A stretch of 30,748 nucleotides of DNA from Prevotellaceae bacterium UBA4372 (GTDB lineage Bacteria > Bacteroidota > Bacteroidia > Bacteroidales > Bacteroidaceae): the NCBI GenBank assembly GCA_002391275.1, contig DGSC01000051.1:1-30748 (forward strand), written 5' to 3'. Made by a program: the position numbers and the translations under genes. Below the pieces are notes generated by a model that saw nothing but the letters and a program-made list of their open reading frames with translations, did no database searches and had not been told where the DNA came from. This document shows, in pieces, positions 6,615-11,973 of the stretch (position 1 is its first letter; each line of letters starts with the position of its first letter).

Positions 6615-7430
6615 CTACTCTAAGACAGACAAACCAGCCGTATCGTCGTCATCGTCGTCCTTAACATCTGCTTCAGGCGCATAGCTCGAGTAGAACGTAT
6701 CATCATCTTCAGTGGGCTGAGGTTCTTCTTCGACATCATCATCGTCGTCATCATCGTCGCGATCGTCACGGTCGTCGTCGTCATCGTCATCGTCATTGTG
6801 GATGCGATTACCATCCTCATCGTATTCAGGCTCCATGAGCATGCGCAACTTGGTCATAGGAGATTTCTTTTTGGCAAAAATAGCCTCTATCCAAGAACCT
6901 TTTTCAACTTCCAACACCTCAAAGCCATCGGCTAACTTGCGTTCTAACGAGCCTCCAGGCATGTGCAAACGGGAAGCCGGAAGGGTCGTGGTGGAAACTT
7001 CAAAGCCACTCTCGATAATATCTCTCACAGACAAAGGTATGCTCTCCCAGCCGCCACCAAAGTTACGGCTAATCAGTTCGAGGAGTGTTGCTGCTGTGAT
7101 GTGCTTAATATTCTCGTAGCTCAAATCAGTCAGCTTAGTGATATTACGCTTGCGAATAGCTACAACACCCTTTTTAATATCTGTACGGGGGAAAGATACC
7201 CATTCACCGTTTTGATATTTCGCAGCCTCGCGCTCATCACCATTATCGAAGTGCACAACATCAAAAGCCAAACGAATAATATTAAGTAGCTTTTCCTCGT
7301 AGGGAGGGAAACTCTCATCAACCATCTCTTCGTTCCAAAGTTCCACGATTTCGTCGGCTGAAACATTCCAGATATTGTTGGCATTGATGTCAAGAATAGA
7401 CTCTAAGACATTTTCGCGGTTCTTGCTCAT
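6615..7430 (-). CDS. Hypothetical protein with Asp-rich acidic C-terminal tail
   Basis: I do not recognise this family. The 271-residue protein has no signal peptide or membrane helix and is probably cytoplasmic. Residues 1-200 look like a folded, mostly helical domain (NVSADEIVELWNEE, FPPYEEKLLNIIRLAFDVVH). Residues 203-263 are extremely acidic, with Asp runs at 213-220 and 225-232, an EEE segment and another Asp run near 258-263. Such tails occur in nucleic-acid mimics and in RNA-polymerase- or chaperone-associated proteins, but no specific function can be claimed. The tail is encoded by GAC/GAT triplet repeats (roughly 6733-6796), which are prone to length change. The gene lies directly upstream of the symporter and probably shares its mRNA. 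Confidence 0.75.
   Translation of the reverse strand: MSKNRENVLESILDINANNIWNVSADEIVELWNEEMVDESFPPYEEKLLNIIRLAFDVVHFDNGDEREAAKYQNGEWVSFPRTDIKKGVVAIRKRNITKLTDLSYENIKHITAATLLELISRNFGGGWESIPLSVRDIIESGFEVSTTTLPASRLHMPGGSLERKLADGFEVLEVEKGSWIEAIFAKKKSPMTKLRMLMEPEYDEDGNRIHNDDDDDDDDRDDRDDDDDDDDVEEEPQPTEDDDTFYSSYAPEADVKDDDDDDTAGLSVLE
6733..6796. repeat. Trinucleotide (GTC/ATC) repeat tract encoding poly-Asp
   Basis: The plus strand is built almost wholly of ATC and GTC triplets with a few interruptions (GCG, ACG), encoding Asp with single Arg residues on the minus strand. In-frame slippage would change tail length without a frameshift. Confidence 0.75.
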
Positions 7431-7459
7431 ATCCTAAAAATATTAATTATGTAAACAGT

Positions 7460-7467
7460 CAAACTTA
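7460..7467 (-). promoter_or_regulatory. Possible -7 box for the acidic-protein gene
   Basis: Minus-strand TAAGTTTG matches TAnnTTTG about 30 bases before the start codon at 7430. No TTTG is found at the expected distance upstream, so support is weak. It lies just past the tRNA terminator. Confidence 0.3.
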
Positions 7468-7473
7468 AAAAGG

Positions 7474-7500
7474 AAAAAAGCTCACTGTCATCCAGCGAGC
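7474..7500 (-). terminator. Terminator of tRNA-Ala
   Basis: On the minus strand GCTCGCTG, loop GATGA and CAGTGAGC form an 8-bp stem with one G-U pair, followed by TTTTTT. It starts 27 bases after the 3' end of the tRNA. Confidence 0.75.
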
Positions 7501-7527
7501 AATATTATATATTCTACATTCTTTTTG

Positions 7528-7601
7528 TGGAGCATGCGAGACTCGAACTCGCCACCTCTTGACTGCCAGTCAAACGCTCTAGCCAGATGAGCTAATGCCC
7601 C
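7528..7601 (-). tRNA. tRNA-Ala(GGC)
   Basis: The 74-nt minus-strand sequence folds as a complete cloverleaf. The acceptor stem pairs GGGGCAT with ATGCTCC and includes the G3-U70 pair that defines alanine identity. The D arm is AGCTCATCTGGCTAGAGC. The anticodon stem TTTGA/TCAAG encloses the loop CTGGCAG, giving anticodon GGC (reads GCC and GCU). The T arm is GCGAG/CTCGC with TTCGAGT. The discriminator is A and the CCA end is not encoded. A consensus promoter lies immediately upstream and a terminator downstream, so it is an independent unit. Confidence 0.96.
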
Positions 7602-7619
7602 TTTTTTAATTTTGCGCTG

Positions 7620-7650
7620 CAAAGGTAGGATTTTTTTATTTCCACACAAA
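7620..7650 (-). promoter_or_regulatory. Promoter of tRNA-Ala
   Basis: Minus-strand TTTG (7647-7650), a 19-nt spacer and TACCTTTG (7620-7627) match the Bacteroidetes consensus exactly. The tRNA 5' end at 7601 is about 19 bases downstream. Confidence 0.8.
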
Positions 7651-7690
7651 ATTTTTTCCATATTTTTTTACGTATATCTTCAAAAACCAT

Positions 7691-7698
7691 TACCTTTG
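7691..7698 (+). promoter_or_regulatory. -7 box for zinc-ribbon protein gene
   Basis: TACCTTTG matches the TAnnTTTG box. Transcription would start near 7702 and leave a leader of nearly 50 nt before the ATG at 7750. The -33 region is T-rich without a clean TTTG. Confidence 0.55.
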
Positions 7699-7749
7699 TG
7701 CTATTAAAAAAGAAATAAGTAGCCTAACAACTAAAAACTATCTATAGAT

Positions 7750-8604
7750 ATGAGTATGATTAAATGCCCAGAGTGTAACGAACCTGTTTCCTCTAAGGCG
7801 CCAACATGTCCGCATTGTGGTGTTCGAATTGAGAACAACATTAAGCGCTGTCCGGTTTGTAATTCTTACGTGTTGCTCGATGCAACAGAATGTCCCAACT
7901 GCAAGACTCGCTTCCTGGTTGATTCACAGAACGGGAAGTCAGCGCCAAAAGATGAGACGTTGCAATTAGAGCCTGCTGCCGAACAGGCGGAACTGGATTC
8001 GGAAAAGGCTTCAACAGCTAATCTGCAACCCAAGAAAGACACACCCTGGTATCTTCTACTTTTAGGCATCCTCATCATTGGCATCGGAGGCTATCTCTAT
8101 TGGGACAATTATCAGGATAAAGTGGCCAGTGAAGAGAAAGCCTTTGCCCTCCTTCAAGATTGCAACGATCCGCTGAGCTTCGAAGACTTCATCGCCCGTT
8201 TCCCTAACAGCAAACATATCGACGAAGTGAAGGAACGATTAAACGGCCTGCATAAAGAGGATGCTGCATGGGCTGAATTGTGCCGAAACTTAGACGTAAA
8301 TGCATTACACAATTTTATCGACACACATCCAACCTCTCCACACGTGAAGGTAGCACTTCATAAGATTGACTCTTTAGATTGGCGTCAGGCAGACGAGCTC
8401 GGGACAACTCAAGCTTACGAACAATATATCCTTCAGCACGAAGATGGCATGTACATCAGCGAGGCTTACAACTCACGCGACAATGCCCGTCGCCGCGAAG
8501 AGCAGGCACGGAGAGACTCAATTGCCGCCAAAGTCAAAGCTGACAGCATAGCTGCTGCGGCTGCAGAAATTGCCGGTGCTACACTTGCGCCTGCCGCCGA
8601 ATAA
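7750..8604 (+). CDS. Double zinc-ribbon, single-pass membrane protein
   Basis: The 284-residue protein begins with four CxxC pairs (C6/C9, C20/C23, C34/C37, C48/C51), forming two zinc ribbons of the type CPECNEPVSSKAPTCPHCG. A low-complexity acidic linker (60-97) leads to one membrane helix (YLLLLGILIIGIGGYLYW, about 101-118). The rest is a helical region with repeated units of the form FIARFPNSKHIDEVKERL and FIDTHPTSPHVKVALHKI, like TPR or Sel1-type solenoid repeats. The C-terminus is a coiled, Ala/Glu/Arg-rich stretch. Topology is probably zinc ribbons in the cytoplasm and helical repeats in the periplasm (inference). Its partner and role are unknown. It stands alone between a -7 box and a strong terminator. 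Confidence 0.85.
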   Translation: MSMIKCPECNEPVSSKAPTCPHCGVRIENNIKRCPVCNSYVLLDATECPNCKTRFLVDSQNGKSAPKDETLQLEPAAEQAELDSEKASTANLQPKKDTPWYLLLLGILIIGIGGYLYWDNYQDKVASEEKAFALLQDCNDPLSFEDFIARFPNSKHIDEVKERLNGLHKEDAAWAELCRNLDVNALHNFIDTHPTSPHVKVALHKIDSLDWRQADELGTTQAYEQYILQHEDGMYISEAYNSRDNARRREEQARRDSIAAKVKADSIAAAAAEIAGATLAPAAE

Positions 8605-8626
8605 ACCTCAGAATATCTTTTAAATA

Positions 8627-8677
8627 GAAAAAGGGATTCTTGCAACAACCTAACGGTTGACAAGAATCCCTTTTTTC
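8627..8677 (+). terminator. Rho-independent terminator after zinc-ribbon gene
   Basis: AAAGGGATTCTTG pairs with CAAGAATCCCTTT, extended by an inner CAACC/GGTTG stem, and is followed by a run of six T. It starts about 25 bases after the stop codon. Confidence 0.9.
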
Positions 8678-8766
8678 ATGCAATCAAATCCCATAAGACC
8701 AATAAAGCCTTAGCGCAATAAAGCGTATTTCAGTCATCCGCAAAAATCTAATGCACATTAATCATC

Positions 8767-8806
8767 GTCCGCAATGCCGACAAACAGGCGTTGCGGACTT
8801 TTTCTT
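8767..8806 (+). terminator. Second terminator-like hairpin, no gene directly upstream
   Basis: GTCCGCAA plus GCC pairs with GGC plus TTGCGGAC around a short loop, followed by TTTTTCTTTT. It lies 90 bases past the previous terminator. It may be a back-up terminator or may end a short untranslated RNA from 8678-8766, for which I see no promoter. Confidence 0.65.
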
Positions 8807-9165
8807 TTAGCCTTTATATCTAAAATGGTTTGTTTAGGCCGTCGTGAATCCTCTTTCATCATTTAAAGTCAGTTCCTTATATACATTAATATTACTGTCT
8901 GCTGAACATAAGCGTGGCCCTTCCAAGTCATTGCCACACTGCATTTACGCTTGCCGCCGAAACGTGACAAGCTCCCAGTTCGCCTTCTACGGCCCGTTGG
9001 ACGACAAAGTGGGGCCATCGGCTATAACATGAGATGCGAGAGAGTGTGACGCGCCCCGAGTTGCAACAGTGGAACCGGGACCATCGACTATACCTGACAA
9101 GCCTTCTTCGCCCTCTTTGTTACCGTTCGCATATAAGTAAAACAGGACTCGCGCCCAACCGTTTT

Positions 9166-9235
9166 GATTATTCCATGACCTTGGAACAATCATTCAATGG
9201 TCATGGAATGATTGTTCCAAGGTCATGGAATAATC
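9166..9235. repeat. Perfect 30-bp inverted repeat (hairpin core of copy A)
   Basis: Bases 9166-9195 (starting GATTATTCCATGACCTTGG) are the exact reverse complement of 9206-9235, with the 10-base loop AATGGTCATG. The same DNA can be read as three 16-bp imperfect palindromes of the type TTCCATGACCTTGGAA at 9171-9186, 9193-9208 and 9215-9230, spaced exactly 22 bp apart. There is no T-run after it, so it is not a typical terminator. Confidence 0.9.
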
Positions 9236-9348
9236 CTCGCACCTATATGCAACGCGGTCTTCAACCAAGCAAAACGGCCTGAGGAGGCTGGCTTGATGAC
9301 CTCAACGTCGGGTGATGTTCCCCTTCTTTTAGTGGCCTGCCGCCTGTA

Positions 9349-9515
9349 AACATACGAAGAAAGATGCCCAACCCCGTTCCATGTTTCGGAATAAACATAT
9401 GATATCACCCGAAAACATACAGAGGAAAGTTGCTAAACTCAGTTCCATCTTTCGGATTGAGCACATGAAATCGCCCGAAAGCATACAGAGGAAAGTTGCT
9501 GAACGGCAGATGGCG
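9349..9515. repeat. Tandem repeat, about 2.5 units of 65-66 bp
   Basis: Units begin at 9349 (AACATACGAAGAAAG), 9414 (AACATACAGAGGAAAGTTGC) and 9480 (AGCATACAGAGGAAAGTTGC). The first two continue through GTTCCATSTTTCGG to ATATCACCCGAA or AAATCGCCCGAA. The last unit is partial. It is inside element copy A and is poorly preserved in copy B. Confidence 0.75.
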
Positions 9516-9750
9516 TGAACAAGGAAGTTAAGGCCATCAACAAAATTATCGGTCGCATAGGCGCTGACATTAATGGTTAGAAACGTCAGCCGAATTGTGA
9601 ATCATGTAACTATTTATCGTACAGTAATATTACCATATATAGCTTAATCACTATACGCGACCATGCATCCAAGTGTTTTACTCAGCGTTCTTTGCATAGA
9701 CAGATAAATGTATCTCCGTGATTATCCGTTCAAAGCGGATTTTCATAAAC

Positions 9751-9777
9751 AAAAAACCCAGGACAAATGCCCTGGGT
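9751..9777 (-). terminator. Terminator after the dehydratase gene
   Basis: On the minus strand ACCCAGG, a 7-8 base loop and CCTGGGT are followed by TTTTTT. It lies about 105 bases after the stop codon at 9883-9885. Confidence 0.75.
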
Positions 9778-9844
9778 CTATTTCTGTACTTCACTGTGAA
9801 GATAGGACTTGCTTATTATTACTCTTTAAATAAAACTCAATGCC

Positions 9845-9884
9845 GAATCCTATACTTCTATTGTGTCCTTGCGATATAGGATTC
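9845..9884. repeat. 10-bp inverted repeat at the 3' end of the dehydratase gene
   Basis: GAATCCTATA (9845-9854) and TATAGGATTC (9875-9884) are perfect complements with a 20-base loop. The right arm overlaps the stop codon. There is no T-run, so it may be an mRNA 3'-end structure rather than a terminator. Confidence 0.5.
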
Positions 9885-11793
9885 AGTCGAGAGACTCATA
9901 AACTGAATTTTGGCTCTTGTACTCTGGGACGATACGCTTCATGATGCGAACCGTCTCCATATTGTCGTACTTTTCACTCACCTTAATCAGTTCATCAAGT
10001 TGTTGCTTAACCTCATCAAAATCGTATTCGCGAACTTTGGCTATTTTTATCTTCTTATTGAAAGTTGGCTTGGTCCGTTCTTGGTCGTTGAGAACTTCTT
10101 CATACAATTTCTCGCCATCACGCAGACCGGTATATTTGATTTCAATATTCTTGGCACCAGAAAGCAGAATCATACGTCGAGCCAAGTCTGCAATCTTCAC
10201 AGGCTTACCCATATCGAAAACAAATATCTCACCGCCTTGACCTATAGTGCCAGCCTCAAGCACAAGTTTGCAAGCTTCTGGAATAAGCATGAAGAAACGT
10301 ATGATGTCTGGGTGGGTAACGGTAACAGGACCGCCATTACGTATCTGCTGACGGAACAAAGGAATCACGGAACCATTAGAGCCAAGGACGTTGCCAAAGC
10401 GGGTGGTTACGAATTGTGTCTGTCCTTTGACCTTGCCTGCCTTAATAGCAGAGTCGAGAGCCTGAACGTATATTTCACAGATTCTCTTTGAGCAGCCCAT
10501 GACGTTAGTTGGGTTAACAGCCTTGTCGGTGGAGATCATCACAAATTTCTTAACGCCATATTTAACGGCCAAATCTGCAAGAATGCAAGTGCCATGGATA
10601 TTGTTCTGCACAGCTTCGGTAGGATTGTCTTCCATCATAGGAACATGTTTGTAAGCAGCTGCATGGAAGACATATTCGGGTCTGTATTGTAAGAAAAGAC
10701 GCTCTAAACTTTGAACATGAGTGATTGTAGTGACAACCGCCTCGCATTTGATGCCCGGAAAGTCACGCGACATCATTAATCGAATATCATGTTGCGGGGT
10801 TTCCGCCTGATCAACAAGTACCAGTTGCGAAGGTTCCCACTTGGCTATTTGCCGAACCATCTCGGAACCTATGCTACCGGCGGAACCAGTAATCATAATG
10901 CGCTTGCCTCGAAGAAGTTCTTCAACTGCTTTCAGGTCTATTTCTATTTCCTCACGTGGCAACAGGTCTTCAATCTGCACTTCATGAATCTGTGATGCAT
11001 TAATCTCACTCTTTCCGTCCCAACGTTTTTCCAGTTGCACGGTGAAGATTTGTATTCCTGCATTCATGAGAGCTTCAGTCATCTCGGTGTTGGCCATGAG
11101 ACGTTCGACCTTCATTGGCGACACGAGCAGAACTTTAACATGCTCCTGTTTCATGATATTAATGATATCCTTATCATTCTTATAGACACGCATGCCTTGA
11201 ATGGTATGGCCGGGCATATCAGCAGAGTCGGAAATGAAGCCTCTAAGCAAGTAACGTTGAGGTTGTGCTACACGAATGCTCTTGGCTAAGGCCTGACCAC
11301 CGCTTTTTGTTCCATAAATGAAAACACGGCGCAATGCACGGTCTTCATTGATAAGGTCGAAAAGATACTTGATAATCAGACGTGCGGCAAACATCAAGAT
11401 TGTTGCCAGTAACCATGCAAACAGCAAAGTATGCCATTTGATAGGCACAAACAATTTGTCGAAATGCAGGAACAGACGTAGAAACTCGACCGTGGAGATG
11501 CCAATAAAGTTTGCTATGCCCAACCTATACAAATCGGCAAACGATGAATAGCGCATCACGCTCGAATACGTACGCATGAGGCGGAATCCAACGAGGTATG
11601 GTATTAGATAAACCAAAAGAGTGCCTACCAAAGGCCAAAAATGTAGAGCCGTGTAAGTCGCTCCCATATCCAAAACATAGATAATAAGATTGGAAACGAG
11701 AACAACTGAACAATCAAAGAAAAGCACCATCCAATATGGCATTGCGCTCTTTGAAAAATACCAGCGGGCTATTTTCTTAATGAAATTGGTCAT
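9883..11793 (-). CDS. Membrane-bound nucleotide-sugar 4,6-dehydratase (PglF/WbpM/CapD family)
   Basis: A 636-residue inner-membrane enzyme predicted to convert a UDP-N-acetylhexosamine to its 4-keto-6-deoxy form, an early step in making unusual sugars for capsule, LPS or protein glycans. Four hydrophobic helices occupy roughly residues 20-145. A first Rossmann-like domain follows (RVFIYGTKSGGQALAKSI). The catalytic SDR domain starts near residue 300 with the NAD motif ITGSAGSIGSE, then FHAAAYKHVPMMEDNP and ISTDKAVNPTNVMGCSKR. In this family TDK replaces the usual SDR Tyr-based site. Length is typical. I chose the ATG at 11793; a TTG at 11817 would overlap the proposed -7 box. It is a single-gene unit with a terminator at 9751-9777. 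Substrate is inferred from the family. Confidence 0.9.
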   Translation of the reverse strand: MTNFIKKIARWYFSKSAMPYWMVLFFDCSVVLVSNLIIYVLDMGATYTALHFWPLVGTLLVYLIPYLVGFRLMRTYSSVMRYSSFADLYRLGIANFIGISTVEFLRLFLHFDKLFVPIKWHTLLFAWLLATILMFAARLIIKYLFDLINEDRALRRVFIYGTKSGGQALAKSIRVAQPQRYLLRGFISDSADMPGHTIQGMRVYKNDKDIINIMKQEHVKVLLVSPMKVERLMANTEMTEALMNAGIQIFTVQLEKRWDGKSEINASQIHEVQIEDLLPREEIEIDLKAVEELLRGKRIMITGSAGSIGSEMVRQIAKWEPSQLVLVDQAETPQHDIRLMMSRDFPGIKCEAVVTTITHVQSLERLFLQYRPEYVFHAAAYKHVPMMEDNPTEAVQNNIHGTCILADLAVKYGVKKFVMISTDKAVNPTNVMGCSKRICEIYVQALDSAIKAGKVKGQTQFVTTRFGNVLGSNGSVIPLFRQQIRNGGPVTVTHPDIIRFFMLIPEACKLVLEAGTIGQGGEIFVFDMGKPVKIADLARRMILLSGAKNIEIKYTGLRDGEKLYEEVLNDQERTKPTFNKKIKIAKVREYDFDEVKQQLDELIKVSEKYDNMETVRIMKRIVPEYKSQNSVYESLD

Positions 11794-11814
11794 AAGGTTG
11801 TAAAAATTTCGGTG

Positions 11815-11849
11815 CAAAATTATAAAATATTACAATACCAATATGCAAA
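11815..11849 (-). promoter_or_regulatory. Possible promoter of the dehydratase gene
   Basis: Minus-strand TAATTTTG (11815-11822) fits the -7 box. The nearest upstream TTTG (11846-11849) gives a 23-nt spacer, longer than usual. The predicted start leaves a very short leader before the ATG at 11793. Confidence 0.4.
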
Positions 11850-11973
11850 ATCACGAGAAAAGTTAATCTTTAGTCCTACAATATGCCTTTTGACAATAAT
11901 TTTGACATATATCCGCTTGCGATAAAAGAAAGAACAATGTCTTGGAATTGTATTGTCTCAAATGGCAAACCCG

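Larger units (their letters stand above)
8891..9606 (+). repeat. Dispersed non-coding element, copy A (about 0.7 kb)
   Basis: The gap between 8605 and 9882 contains no convincing gene. Most of it is one copy of an element that recurs at 21289-22079 in the same orientation. The two can be aligned by eye along their length. The left edges are ATTACTGTCTGCTGAACATA here and ATTGCTGTTCGCTAAAAACA in copy B, and both run on to a shared AAGTC-TTGC-ACAC pattern. An 86-bp core at 9150-9235 has only four differences from copy B. A GACCTCA-CGG-TGATG segment follows, then a GGCAGA-GCG-GAACAA segment, and the right edge is GTCAGCCGAATTGTGAATCA. Similarity outside the core is clearly lower. Open frames inside it are short. 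From 9607 to 9750 I see nothing identifiable. Confidence 0.75.

Noticed and set aside
9166..9235. Simple rho-independent terminator
   Set aside because: The long hairpin has no T-run on either strand, and the neighbouring genes already have their own terminators.
9349..9515. CRISPR array candidate
   Set aside because: Units are about 65 bp with no distinct spacers, only 2.5 copies, and no cas genes nearby.
11794..11817. TTG start for the dehydratase at 11817
   Set aside because: It overlaps the proposed -7 box and adds eight residues without family similarity; ATG at 11793 is preferred.
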